Of a DNA stretch of 64,000 nt, positions 6,754 through 15,573 are shown piece by piece; position 1 is the stretch's first letter, and each line of letters opens with the position of its first letter. The notes under the pieces are model-generated. The model was not told the origin of the DNA. It ran no database searches and was given only the letters and a program-made list of their open reading frames with translations. Origin of the DNA: Dethiosulfatibacter aminovorans DSM 17477 (GTDB taxonomy: Bacteria > Bacillota > Clostridia > Tissierellales > Dethiosulfatibacteraceae); the NCBI RefSeq assembly GCF_900142005.1, contig NZ_FQZL01000011.1, positions 1-64,000 of the forward strand, written 5' to 3'. The position numbers were made by a program, and so were the translations under genes.

Positions 6754-8820
6754 ATGTCATATATGATAGGAGTTGACGTTGGGGGTACCTTTACCGATTT
6801 TTCGGTTTTTAACAATAAAACAGGTGAATTGTTCAATTACAAGGACAGTTCAACACCGGAGGATCCCTCCAAGGCAATTGTAAAGGGTATAGAGGATGTA
6901 CTCGAAATTAAAGGGGCAGAAGCGGATGAAGTTGTTTATCTTGCTCATGGAACAACTGTTGGAACCAATGCCCTGATTGAAAAAAAGGGTTCAAGACTTG
7001 CATTGATCACAACAAAAGGCTTCAAGGATTTGATGGAAATCGGAACTCAGAGACGACCATCATTATACAATCTGCAGGCTCAGAAGCCATTCCCGCTGAT
7101 ACCATCAGGACTTAACTGTGAAGTAACGGAGCGTATACTTTATGACGGTTCCGTTGAAACACCCCTGGATGAGCAGGAAGTGCGTGAAGTTGTCAATGGA
7201 TTAAAGAACAAAGGCGTGAAAGCTATTGCCGTTTGTACACTGTTTTCTTTTATAAATCCAGTCCATGAGGAAAGAATTGAAGAAATAATAAAAGAGGAAT
7301 TTCCAGAAGCTTATGTTACCATTTCAAGCAAATTGGCACCGGAATTCCGTGAGTTCAGCAGAATGAGCACCACTGTTCTTAACAGCTACCTTGGACCTGT
7401 AATGGAGAAATATGTTAATAATTTCCAGAATTCCATACGCAATCTGGGAATCAAGGTTGAACCATATGTTACCCAGTCAAACGGAAGTATCATTTCAATA
7501 AAGGAAACTATAGAATGTCCGATTAAGACAGCTGTGTCAGGGCCAAGTGCCGGTGTTATAGCGGCTGCACATGTAGGTAAGCAATGTGAAGCTGATAAGA
7601 TTATCACATTCGACATGGGTGGAACCAGTGCCGATATAAGTCTTATTGAAAATTACGTTCCCCAGATTTCAAATGAACGTGACGTTGAAGGATATCCTGC
7701 ACGTATACCTATGATAAATATCATTACCATTGGAGCAGGCGGCGGTTCAATTGCACAGATAGATGAAGGTGGAGCCCTCAAGGTTGGACCTGAAAGTGCG
7801 GGAGCTACTCCCGGGCCGGCATGTTATGGACGTGGTGGTACTGTGCCTGTTGTTACTGACGCTAACATTGTAGTTGGAAAACTGAATCAGGAAAAAATCC
7901 TGGGCGGACGTATGAAAGTCCATTTGGACAAGGCAAACAAGGCATTGGATGAGAATATATGTGCCAAGAGCAGTCTTTCAAGAGATGAGGCGGCAAATGG
8001 AATCATCACTGTTGTCAATTCCAATATGATTCGTGCCATACGAAGCGTATCCGTGGAAAAAGGATACGACGTGCGTGAATTCAGTCTGATGGCCTTTGGC
8101 GGTGCAGGTCCTCTACATGCTTGTGAAGTTGCTGAAGACCTGGGAATAGGAGAGGTTATTATACCTCCGTCTCCGGGAACACTTTGTTCTCTTGGATTAT
8201 TGCTGGCTGATACAAAATTCGATCTTTCACGTACCAATATACTTATTGGTGAGGAAGGCAATATTGATGAATTCAACAAGCTATTCGACAATATGGTTGA
8301 ACAGGGTACGGAGCTTCTCGACAAGGAGAATGTTCCGGAAGAAAGACGTTCTTTCGAGTTTTCCATCGATATCCGTTACAACAGACAGAATTTTGAGCTC
8401 AACATACCAATTCCTGCCGGAAAGATTGACTGTGATGTCATGAAACAGGCAATTGCAGATTTCCATACCGAGCACAAGCGCAGTTACGGATACTGCAATG
8501 AAAATGCAGTTGTACAGTTTGTAAGTTACCGAGTATCTGCAATAGGAAGGATAGACAAGCCCGATATGGCGCCGGAAGAGATTCATGCAAATCCGGAATT
8601 GCCTGAATCTATAGAGATAAGAAATGTCTTGTTCCAGGGAGAAACGGAATTTATGGTGACACCGGTCTACAACCGTACGGATTTTGTTCCGGGTAATGTA
8701 ATTCCCGGCCCATGTATTGTGGAGCAAATGGATACAACAATAGTTGTTCCTAAAGACTGGAAAATACATGTTGACGGATACCTGAATCTTAAGATTCAGT
8801 ATTCATCATCTGAACATTAA
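6754..8820 (+). CDS. hyuA: Hydantoinase/5-oxoprolinase subunit A (HyuA-like, ATP-dependent)
   Basis: A 688-residue protein of the normal length for HyuA. The N-terminal actin-like ATP-binding half begins GVDVGGTFTDFSVF and contains HGTTVGTNAL; the second half holds TFDMGGTSADISL and GAGGGSIAQID followed by GPESAGATPGPACYGRGG. Together with HyuB it hydrolyses cyclic amides such as N-methylhydantoin or 5-oxoproline, using ATP. Some relatives are acetone or acetophenone carboxylases, so the family alone does not fix the reaction. The ATG at 6754 follows TGAGGTG; the frame is open upstream without a ribosome site. Its place between a FrlC-like epimerase and a FrlB-like deglycase is uncommon. Confidence 0.9.
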   Translation: MSYMIGVDVGGTFTDFSVFNNKTGELFNYKDSSTPEDPSKAIVKGIEDVLEIKGAEADEVVYLAHGTTVGTNALIEKKGSRLALITTKGFKDLMEIGTQRRPSLYNLQAQKPFPLIPSGLNCEVTERILYDGSVETPLDEQEVREVVNGLKNKGVKAIAVCTLFSFINPVHEERIEEIIKEEFPEAYVTISSKLAPEFREFSRMSTTVLNSYLGPVMEKYVNNFQNSIRNLGIKVEPYVTQSNGSIISIKETIECPIKTAVSGPSAGVIAAAHVGKQCEADKIITFDMGGTSADISLIENYVPQISNERDVEGYPARIPMINIITIGAGGGSIAQIDEGGALKVGPESAGATPGPACYGRGGTVPVVTDANIVVGKLNQEKILGGRMKVHLDKANKALDENICAKSSLSRDEAANGIITVVNSNMIRAIRSVSVEKGYDVREFSLMAFGGAGPLHACEVAEDLGIGEVIIPPSPGTLCSLGLLLADTKFDLSRTNILIGEEGNIDEFNKLFDNMVEQGTELLDKENVPEERRSFEFSIDIRYNRQNFELNIPIPAGKIDCDVMKQAIADFHTEHKRSYGYCNENAVVQFVSYRVSAIGRIDKPDMAPEEIHANPELPESIEIRNVLFQGETEFMVTPVYNRTDFVPGNVIPGPCIVEQMDTTIVVPKDWKIHVDGYLNLKIQYSSSEH

Positions 8821-8846
8821 ATTTAAACTGGAAAGAGGTGAACAAG

Positions 8847-10589
8847 ATGTCTAGAAAAATTGATACAGTAACCGTTGAGGTTATACGTAACCTTTTGATG
8901 TCGATTGCAGAGGAAACTTTCGGCATAATAATAAGAAGTGCTTATTCAACAAATATGAAGGAGAGACGCGATGTCTGTACTGCAGTAATAGATCCGGACG
9001 GCAATTCGGTAGCACAGGTGGAGAGTCTAGCTACATTGCTTGGGTCCATGCTGAGCGTCGTACCCAACATATATGAAAAATTTGGAAAAGAGAATATCAA
9101 ACCTGGTGACATGTTTATTGCAAACGACCCGTACCACGGAGGCGGTAACCATCTTCCGGATATAGTTATTGCAGCACCGGCATTTTCAGGGGACAAGCTG
9201 ATTGGATGGATAGCAAATATCGCCCATCACTCCGACATAGGAGGAAAGGTTCCGGGATCAACTTCAGGTGATGCAGACAGTCTGTTCCAGGAGGGAATCC
9301 GAATACCGGTAATTCGCATCAGAGAGAACTATGAGATAATACCAAGCGTCATGGACATGCTTCTGGTCAATACCCGTGTTCCACAGGAACGTGAAGGAGA
9401 CCTTACTGCTCAAATGTCTGCTAACCTTATAGGAATCCAAAGGATTGAAGAAGCATACAATCGTTTCAATGATACGTTAATCGAATGTATGAAGGAACTG
9501 ATCACTTATTCCGAGCGTCGTGTAAGGGCAGTTGTTGAAAAACTTCCTGACGGCGAATACTGTTTTACGGATTATGTTGATGGTTGTGGCGATAAATATC
9601 CCGATCCATTGCCAATCAATGTAAAGATAATAATTGAAGGCGATGAAATGACAATTGACTTCACTGGATCAGCTGACCAGATTGAAGCTCCTATAAATGT
9701 TCCTTGGCCTTGTACGAAAGCAGGAGTTTTCTTCTCGGTAAAGGCTATGCTAGGTCCTGATATTCCTGCCAATGAGGGAATAAACAATGCTATTAAGATA
9801 ATTGCTCCAAAAGGATGTATATTGAATCCAACGGAACCTTCACCAATAGGTGCTCAAATAGACACCTTGCAGCGTGTTCCTGATGCAATTTTCGGAGCAT
9901 TGGCACCGATACTTCCAAATGAAATTGTTACTGCCGGAAACGGCGCATGTACTACGACAATTTTTGCAGGAAAAGGAGATATTGGTACGGACAGTGTATT
10001 CATTTTCCATGAGGTTGTTGCAGGAGGCGGCGGAGCATCACGTAATTATGATGGATTATCAGGAGTTCAAGTCAATATGACCAATACTTCCAATATGCCC
10101 GTTGAAGCTACGGAGATGGAATTCAAGAAGATTCTCGTTCGAAAATACGAAATCAAAAAGGATTCAGGAGGCGCCGGAGAGAAGAGAGGCGGACTTGGTA
10201 TAGAAAGAGATATGGAAGTTCTTCAGGACAAGATACTGTATACAGGACTTGGAGACAGGCATAAATTCCATCCTTGGGGACTTGAAGGCGGACTTGAAGG
10301 CGGCGCAGGTTCTTTTGAGAGGATATCCAAAAAAAATGGCAGCATTACAAGAATGGGACACAAGACTTCCAGTTTGTCGCTGGACAAGGGAGACATCATA
10401 AGAGTTACAACTCCAGGTGCAGGCGGTTATGGAGATCCCAAAAAGCGTCCTGCAGAAAAAGTTCTTGATGATGTTGTTCAAAACAAGGTTTCAGTGGAAA
10501 AAGCGAAAGAGCTTTATGGTGTTGTAGTCCTTATGTCTGAGAACGGAAGCTATTATATTGATGAAGAGCAGACTGCAGCTTTAAGATAA
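8847..10589 (+). CDS. hyuB: Hydantoinase/5-oxoprolinase subunit B (HyuB-like)
   Basis: A 580-residue partner of HyuA with the family's hallmarks: DPDGNSVAQVESLATLLGSM near the N-terminus, FIANDPYHGGGNHLPDI, NIAHHSDIGGKVPGS and a C-terminal GLGDRHKFHPWGLEGGLEG. The ATG at 8847 follows AAAGAGGTG six bases upstream; a GTG nine bases earlier lies inside that ribosome site. HyuB binds metal and contributes the hydrolase active site in characterised oxoprolinases. It is somewhat longer than short HyuB forms but shows no fusion. Twenty-six bases separate it from hyuA, and the SIS gene follows after 43 bases. Confidence 0.9.
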   Translation: MSRKIDTVTVEVIRNLLMSIAEETFGIIIRSAYSTNMKERRDVCTAVIDPDGNSVAQVESLATLLGSMLSVVPNIYEKFGKENIKPGDMFIANDPYHGGGNHLPDIVIAAPAFSGDKLIGWIANIAHHSDIGGKVPGSTSGDADSLFQEGIRIPVIRIRENYEIIPSVMDMLLVNTRVPQEREGDLTAQMSANLIGIQRIEEAYNRFNDTLIECMKELITYSERRVRAVVEKLPDGEYCFTDYVDGCGDKYPDPLPINVKIIIEGDEMTIDFTGSADQIEAPINVPWPCTKAGVFFSVKAMLGPDIPANEGINNAIKIIAPKGCILNPTEPSPIGAQIDTLQRVPDAIFGALAPILPNEIVTAGNGACTTTIFAGKGDIGTDSVFIFHEVVAGGGGASRNYDGLSGVQVNMTNTSNMPVEATEMEFKKILVRKYEIKKDSGGAGEKRGGLGIERDMEVLQDKILYTGLGDRHKFHPWGLEGGLEGGAGSFERISKKNGSITRMGHKTSSLSLDKGDIIRVTTPGAGGYGDPKKRPAEKVLDDVVQNKVSVEKAKELYGVVVLMSENGSYYIDEEQTAALR

Positions 10590-10632
10590 TTAAAGACTTT
10601 AAGATAACCTAAGAAAGGAAGGTAAATATATT

Positions 10633-11634
10633 ATGATAGACGGAATGAATGTTGTCATTTCAACAGTTGAAAATATTAAAAAGACAATGGATGAGCGTGG
10701 AGGGCTGAAAAATGTAACTTTTGTTGCTTGTGGAGGTTCTTTTGCATCATCTTATCCTGCGCGCTATATGATGAATGCGGAGAGTATGACCCTTAAGATT
10801 ATGGGATACAACAGCAACGAGTTTGTTTACGCCACTCCAAAAAATATTGGCGAGAATTCTCTTGTAATATGTACATCTACAAAGGCCACTGCAGAAACAG
10901 TTGAAGCACTCAGAGTTGCAAAAAAAGCAGGAGCGGTTACAATTGGACTTACAGGTTATGGAGATTCGCTTACAGCACAGACTGCGGACTATGCAATAAT
11001 TTATCACCACAAGGATGAATGGTATGAAGATCCATCTTTTATTCACCAGAACAGTCAGGGAACTTCACTGAAGATCGGATTTGAGATCCTTAAGGTGTTT
11101 GAGGGCTATGAAGGATACGACAAAGCCATGGATGCATTTGAACAATTCCCGGAACTATATGGAGCAGCTTATGAGGCGGTAAAGCAGGACGCAGCTAAAT
11201 TTGGAATGACTTATAAGGATGATACAGTCTGGAATGTACTGGCAAGCGGTGCTGCATGGGAAAGTGCATATGCAGATGCGTTCTGCTTTTTCCAGGAAAT
11301 GCAGACAGTTCATTGCGTACCTGTTCATTCAGGGGAATATTTCCATGGAGCCTTCGAAACAACAGACAAGAACCTTGCAATCCTGCTTTTGAAGAGCGTT
11401 GGACGTACAAGATATCTTGACGAGCGTGTGGAGAAATTCCTTGATGAGTTTGGTGGTCACCACTATGTCATCGATGCTAAAGACTTGGGACTGGAGAAAC
11501 TGGACCCTGAAGTGGCCGAATACTTCAATGCATTGATGATACATCCAATAACCAAGCAGTTCATTGCTGCAATGGCAGATGTCAGAATGCATCCTATGAG
11601 TTATCGTAGATACATGTGGAAGTTTGAATATTAA
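10633..11634 (+). CDS. frlB: SIS-domain deglycase, fructoselysine-6-phosphate deglycase (FrlB)-like
   Basis: A 333-residue protein with two SIS (sugar isomerase) domains. Features shared with FrlB are the N-terminal ACGGSFASSYPARYM, the phosphate-binding CTSTKATAETVEALR, the stretch HSGEYFHGAFE (His232, Glu235, His238, Glu242) and a C-terminal RRYMWKFEY. FrlB hydrolyses a 6-phosphorylated Amadori compound to glucose 6-phosphate and the free amine. Length agrees with E. coli FrlB (about 340). It is the last gene of the operon and is followed by a terminator-like hairpin. Which amine is released is unknown; the hydantoinase genes suggest it may derive from a cyclic amide. Confidence 0.8.
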   Translation: MIDGMNVVISTVENIKKTMDERGGLKNVTFVACGGSFASSYPARYMMNAESMTLKIMGYNSNEFVYATPKNIGENSLVICTSTKATAETVEALRVAKKAGAVTIGLTGYGDSLTAQTADYAIIYHHKDEWYEDPSFIHQNSQGTSLKIGFEILKVFEGYEGYDKAMDAFEQFPELYGAAYEAVKQDAAKFGMTYKDDTVWNVLASGAAWESAYADAFCFFQEMQTVHCVPVHSGEYFHGAFETTDKNLAILLLKSVGRTRYLDERVEKFLDEFGGHHYVIDAKDLGLEKLDPEVAEYFNALMIHPITKQFIAAMADVRMHPMSYRRYMWKFEY

Positions 11635-11681
11635 TTTCAAAATATTTAATTAAATAAAGAAGTCATATCTTATTACTGAAG

Positions 11682-11732
11682 GGCGGGAGAAGAGTGTTCT
11701 CCTCCACTAACATATTCATTTATTCTCCCGCC
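11682..11732 (+). terminator. Terminator-like hairpin ending the TRAP/frl/hyu operon
   Basis: A perfect 10-bp stem GGCGGGAGAA/TTCTCCCGCC with a 31-base loop, followed by TTTATAG. The loop is long for a factor-independent terminator and the T-run is short, but the position fits the operon end. Confidence 0.6.
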
Positions 11733-11955
11733 TTTATAGTCTTACAAAATTTTCATAGATAATCATTTTATTATTTCCTTGCAAGGAAAACGTTACCGAC
11801 TTTGTTATAGACCAGATTCAGATTTGTAACTTTAAAAATCTGACTTTTACAGAGTTCTAATTAACTTGATTTTTTCTTAGGCGGAGTATAACATTAATAA
11901 AAATAAGTGATTTCTTAGGGCATGAAGCCCTTCAAATTTTAGAAAGGTATATTAT
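11733..11955. other. Intergenic region before the SGNH esterase gene
   Basis: Nothing gene-like is seen here. The sequence is AT-rich and contains a small AGGGC/GCCCT hairpin at about 11917-11931, close to the start of the next gene. A promoter for that gene is expected here but no confident -35/-10 pair was found. Confidence 0.4.
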
Positions 11956-13029
11956 ATGAAAAGATTGAATGACTACGGCGAGACAAGGCCGACTGAATCA
12001 AGGGTAAAAAAATGCGGACGGACTTTCTATCATAATGACATTCTGTGGCTGTCGCTATCAGGTACCGGTATGGAGTTTGAAGCAGACGGCTCCTTCTGCG
12101 ATATGACATTTGTAGGAGATGCAAGCTCTGCAAGGGTGTGGGTTGACGATTTGCAGTCAAGAATAGGTATCCATGTAGACGGACAGCTGGTTGAAGACTT
12201 CCTTATGGATGAAGAGGTGAAGACTGTCAGACTGTTTCATGGTGAAGATAAAAAAAGAAGGGTAAGAGTGGTTAAACTGTCGGAATCCGCCTATTCCACA
12301 ATAGGTGTAAGGGGAATCAAGACTGACGGCAATGTCAGTCCGGCACCCGAAAAAGGTTTGAAGATTGAATTCATAGGTGATTCAATTACTTGCGGTTATG
12401 GAGTGGAAGGCGCCAATAATGACTTGGCAAAAACATCCAATGAAAACTTTGCAAAATCATATGCATATCTGGCAGCCGAAAAACTGGATGCAGATTACTC
12501 TGCTGTGGCATACAGCGGTTATGGAGTGATTTCCGGACATACAACATACGGACACAGGCAGCCATTGAGGTCAGTGCCTCGTTATTACAGCAAGTTCGGA
12601 AACTCAGGAGGCACCTTTTCAGATGGAATGTCGCCTTCCGATGTTGCATGGGACCACAGGGAATTTGTTCCCGATATTGTAGTCATCAATTTGGGGACCA
12701 ACGATTATTTCTACACCGGTGATGACACAGTTAAAACAAGGGAATTTATGGAAGGCTATATTGATTTTCTGAAGATGGTGCGCAATAAAAATCAAAATGC
12801 GTACATGTTATGTACCCTGGGTATGGTGGGAGATGAACTCTTTGGAAGGATTGAAGAGGCTGTTGCCTTTTTCAGCCGGGAATTTGAAGATGACAGAATA
12901 TCTTGTATGAAGTTTGACGACCGGCTTCCGGAAGACGGATACGGAGTTATGATGCACCCTTCGGCAATAACCCATGAAAAGGCGGCGGAAAAGCTGGTTT
13001 CTCATGTTCTGGCTTTGAACATATTGTGA
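11956..13029 (+). CDS. SGNH/GDSL esterase with CE2-type N-terminal domain
   Basis: A 357-residue protein. Residues about 1-130 form a beta-rich domain like the jelly-roll of carbohydrate esterase family 2, and residues about 137-355 are an SGNH hydrolase. Block I is IEFIGDSITCGYG with the nucleophile Ser143; the Gly/Asn block is INLGTNDY; the catalytic His334 is in MMHPSAITHEKAA. The position of the usual Asp three residues before the histidine is Val331, so the enzyme would use a Ser-His dyad, as reported for CE2 members. There is no signal peptide, so it likely removes acetyl groups from small sugars inside the cell. It stands alone after the frl/hyu operon and might serve it. Confidence 0.8.
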   Translation: MKRLNDYGETRPTESRVKKCGRTFYHNDILWLSLSGTGMEFEADGSFCDMTFVGDASSARVWVDDLQSRIGIHVDGQLVEDFLMDEEVKTVRLFHGEDKKRRVRVVKLSESAYSTIGVRGIKTDGNVSPAPEKGLKIEFIGDSITCGYGVEGANNDLAKTSNENFAKSYAYLAAEKLDADYSAVAYSGYGVISGHTTYGHRQPLRSVPRYYSKFGNSGGTFSDGMSPSDVAWDHREFVPDIVVINLGTNDYFYTGDDTVKTREFMEGYIDFLKMVRNKNQNAYMLCTLGMVGDELFGRIEEAVAFFSREFEDDRISCMKFDDRLPEDGYGVMMHPSAITHEKAAEKLVSHVLALNIL

Positions 13030-13171
13030 AAAAACTAGATGAAGATGCCTGATCCCAAGGCATATACATGAGCGGGAGCATTTTTTATTGTATCTTTTGT
13101 ATTTTGGATGGTATACTGTTTGTGAAAGACTACTTGATCAATCAACAATCACTAGCATAGAGGTGAAAAAC

Positions 13172-13930
13172 ATGTGCACAATATTGTTTGCATACAAGGC
13201 ACATTCGGAATATGATTTTATTTTTTTAGGGAACAGAGATGAATTCAGGAACAGACCTTCAAAGGAAGCACATTTCTGGCTGTCGCATTCCAATGTATTA
13301 GCCGGAATAGACCTTGAGAAGGGTGGAACCTGGACAGGTATATCAAAAGAGGGGCGTATAGCTTTTCTGACAAACCACAGGGACGGATCAATACCTGTGA
13401 AGAACAAGGTTTCGAGGGGCGACCTGACAAGAAACTTTTTAATAGGTAGTATGAGTCCTTTAGACTATCTTCAGGATATTCAGAATAGAAGAGATGATTA
13501 TGATCCCTTCAATCTTGTAGTAGGTACACAAGATGAACTTTATTACTATTCAAATATCGAGAACAAGATCAGCATCATTGAACCCGGGGTGTACGGACTT
13601 AGCAATGCATTTCTTGATACACCATGGTATAAGGTAAAAAAGGCAAAGAACAGATTCCTGGGCCTTTTGGATACCTGTTTTTCCGTTGACCAGCTTTTTG
13701 ATATTTTAAGTGATACGGAAATCCCTCCTGTTGAGGAACTTCCGGATACAGGTGTCAGTATTGAATGGGAAAAGACATTATCCAGCATATGCATAGATAC
13801 GCCTGAGTACGGAACCCAGTTCAAGACGGTAATGCTCGTCGATAAAAAGAAGGAAGTTCGCTTCCATGAGAAGATATACGATGCTAAAGGCAATTGGAAT
13901 GACAATGGTTCCATATTCAATATTGCTTGA
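13172..13930 (+). CDS. NRDE (TANGO2) family protein
   Basis: A 252-residue protein beginning MCTILFAYKAH with the family-defining motif NRDE (GNRDEFRNRPS, about residues 24-34), then GGTWTGISKEGRIAFLTNHR. The cysteine at position 2 resembles the N-terminal nucleophile of Ntn hydrolases, to which the family is related in fold. The ATG at 13172 is chosen for the AGAGGTG upstream and because it exposes Cys2; the frame is open further upstream. TANGO2 proteins have been linked to haem or lipid metabolism in eukaryotes, but the bacterial role is unsettled. A thioesterase gene follows after 54 bases and may be co-transcribed. Confidence 0.85.
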   Translation: MCTILFAYKAHSEYDFIFLGNRDEFRNRPSKEAHFWLSHSNVLAGIDLEKGGTWTGISKEGRIAFLTNHRDGSIPVKNKVSRGDLTRNFLIGSMSPLDYLQDIQNRRDDYDPFNLVVGTQDELYYYSNIENKISIIEPGVYGLSNAFLDTPWYKVKKAKNRFLGLLDTCFSVDQLFDILSDTEIPPVEELPDTGVSIEWEKTLSSICIDTPEYGTQFKTVMLVDKKKEVRFHEKIYDAKGNWNDNGSIFNIA

Positions 13931-13984
13931 ACCAAGGATTATGACTAACTTCATTTGTGACGAAAAAAAGGACAAGGAGAGACT

Positions 13985-14404
13985 ATGACATACAAGTATA
14001 TCAGAAAAGCCCACTATCATGAAACGGACCAGATGGGCATCATACATCACGCCAATTACATCAAGTGGTTTGAAGAAGCAAGGATTGAGATTATGGACAA
14101 GATTGGCGTTCCCTACAAGGCTATTGAGGAACGTGGAATAATCAGTCCCGTGCTTCATGTCGGATGTGACTACAAGAATATGGTTAGATTTGATGAAGAA
14201 GTGACTATTCAAGTTGGATTTAAAAGTTATAGCGGGGTCAAGTTCTCAGTGGAATATCTGGTGACCGACCAGTCTGGAGAAACAGTTTATGTGACAGGTG
14301 AGTCGGATCACTGTTTTTTGAACAAGTCGTTGAAGCCTGTTTCCTTGAAGAAGGTGGCGCCGGACATGCATGAAAGGTTCAAGGAAAGTTTGATGTTCAA
14401 GTAA
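13985..14404 (+). CDS. Acyl-CoA thioesterase, YbgC/4-hydroxybenzoyl-CoA thioesterase family
   Basis: A 139-residue hotdog-fold enzyme. The active-site helix motif HETDQMGIIHHANYIKWFEE (residues 12-31) contains Asp15, the acid typical of 4HBT/YbgC enzymes. Such proteins hydrolyse short- or medium-chain or aromatic acyl-CoA thioesters in the cytoplasm and act as tetramers. Start at 13985 follows AAGGAGAG. The upstream neighbour is the NRDE protein. The physiological acyl-CoA cannot be told from sequence. Confidence 0.88.
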   Translation: MTYKYIRKAHYHETDQMGIIHHANYIKWFEEARIEIMDKIGVPYKAIEERGIISPVLHVGCDYKNMVRFDEEVTIQVGFKSYSGVKFSVEYLVTDQSGETVYVTGESDHCFLNKSLKPVSLKKVAPDMHERFKESLMFK

Positions 14405-14442
14405 AATTCTTGAGCATCTTTTTTTATGCATAATTGCATTTA

Positions 14443-14471
14443 TTGTTACTTCGAATCCATTTTGGTATAAT
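14443..14471 (+). promoter_or_regulatory. Promoter of the membrane-anchored protein at 14648
   Basis: TTGTTA (14443-14448) and TATAAT (14466-14471) are exactly 17 bases apart, a good vegetative promoter. Transcription would begin near 14478 and give a leader of about 170 bases that contains a structured RNA element. Confidence 0.65.
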
Positions 14472-14510
14472 TGAAGTAGGCATAATTGAAATTCCACTAT
14501 ATTTTGAACA

Positions 14511-14641
14511 GCTTTGGAAAGTAAGATTTACATAACCCCTTGAATCATTGGTGTTATGTGAATAAGGTGACTTTCCTGTGCGTCCGGAATAACTGCTTAC
14601 GCAGTTAACGCAGCATAGCTGCTTTCCTGAAATAAAGGAGG
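14511..14641 (+). ncRNA. Structured 5' leader RNA, copy A (candidate riboswitch, unassigned)
   Basis: Four stems can be drawn: P1 GGAAAGT/ACTTTCC (14516-14522, 14570-14576), P2 ACATAAC/GTTATGT (14530-14536, 14553-14559), P3 AACTGC/GCAGTT (14591-14596, 14601-14606) and P4 GCAGC/GCTGC (14610-14614, 14618-14622). The P2 loop holds CCCTTGAA, whose CCTT can pair with AAGG at 14564-14567 as a pseudoknot. P4 is followed by TTTCCTGAA and then the ribosome site AAAGGAGG of the next gene; TCCT can pair with AGGA and hide that site. A second copy with the same stems and changed base pairs precedes tctC. I know of no named class with this consensus. Confidence 0.6.
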
Positions 14642-14647
14642 ATTCAT

Positions 14648-15412
14648 ATGGGTAAGGATGGTAAGAAAAAGTCTCACGGATTTAGGAATTTTATCATATT
14701 CATTGTAATAATAGCCCTTGCTGTTGTAGGAGGGTTGATCTACTTCAAGGGAAATATACCGGATCAGGTGAAATATACTGCAGAGGATGAAATCAGATTC
14801 TATGAAAAGGCAAATATCAATCAGGGGAACTATACCTTTGATATGATGGATTTGCTGACAGGAAATGTTGTCGCAAGGGGATCTGTGGATGTTGATGCAA
14901 CATTCACAAGCGAAGAACTCACTGCATTCCTCCAGGGGCACAGTTTGGATATGGTTGCTTCTGATGAGTCATACTGGCTTACAATTCCAGCTTATGCAAC
15001 CCTGTATTCAGGGTCTACAGCCTTGACGGATTTCAATGCATGGATACTGGGTGAAGACATGCTTGCATTGTCGGCAAATGTATCCAGTGATATCAACCAG
15101 TTGTATGAACTGATTCCTGGTCTTGAAAGCTATGATTTCATCGTTGACAGGGCTGCGGGAGCAAATATCTATTTTGCAATGGAATTGACTTATGAAAAGA
15201 GCAGTGGATTCAATGTGGTTGTCAACTCGCTTCATGCCAATGGTGTACCGGTTCCGCAGAGAATGGTGGACAAGTATGAACCCCAACTGACCGGTCTTTT
15301 TAACAAGGCCTTGGAGAACAAGGATGTTTTTGATATCGACGTATTCAAGATTGAATCGGATGAAATAATATTCAAAGGCAGGTTGCCTGAATATTTGGAA
15401 ACAACCTTTTAA
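14648..15412 (+). CDS. Membrane-anchored protein of unknown function
   Basis: I do not recognise a firm family. The 254-residue protein has a basic N-terminus, one membrane segment (about residues 15-34) and a large outer domain. The C-terminal part (VNSLHANGVPVPQRMVDKYE, then DVFDIDVFKIESDEIIFKG) resembles the lipid- or wall-associated DUF2140/YpmS-like proteins, in which a short hydrophobic strand pattern precedes an I-x-G-x-IP-type ending. It is translated from an AAAGGAGG site that lies inside a structured leader, so its expression is probably controlled by that RNA. The gene stands alone, with a terminator-like hairpin behind it. Confidence 0.7.
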   Translation: MGKDGKKKSHGFRNFIIFIVIIALAVVGGLIYFKGNIPDQVKYTAEDEIRFYEKANINQGNYTFDMMDLLTGNVVARGSVDVDATFTSEELTAFLQGHSLDMVASDESYWLTIPAYATLYSGSTALTDFNAWILGEDMLALSANVSSDINQLYELIPGLESYDFIVDRAAGANIYFAMELTYEKSSGFNVVVNSLHANGVPVPQRMVDKYEPQLTGLFNKALENKDVFDIDVFKIESDEIIFKGRLPEYLETTF

Positions 15413-15428
15413 AAGGCACATATTGACG

Positions 15429-15460
15429 AGAGGGACTGTCTGTGATAGTCTCTTTATTTT
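15429..15460 (+). terminator. Terminator after the membrane-anchored protein
   Basis: AGAG-GGACT pairs with AGTC-TCT around a 9-base loop (about 15429-15453), followed by TTTATTTTT. One bulge weakens the stem but the T-rich tail is good. Confidence 0.55.
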
Positions 15461-15573
15461 TCGAGAAATTTGCCAATAGGACCCTTCTTTGATATAATAT
15501 TCCTATTGGCATGAGAGTTGTTGACAGAAAAGAAAAAAGGTATAGTGGCAACACAGTTGCTCCAGGAGTATAA

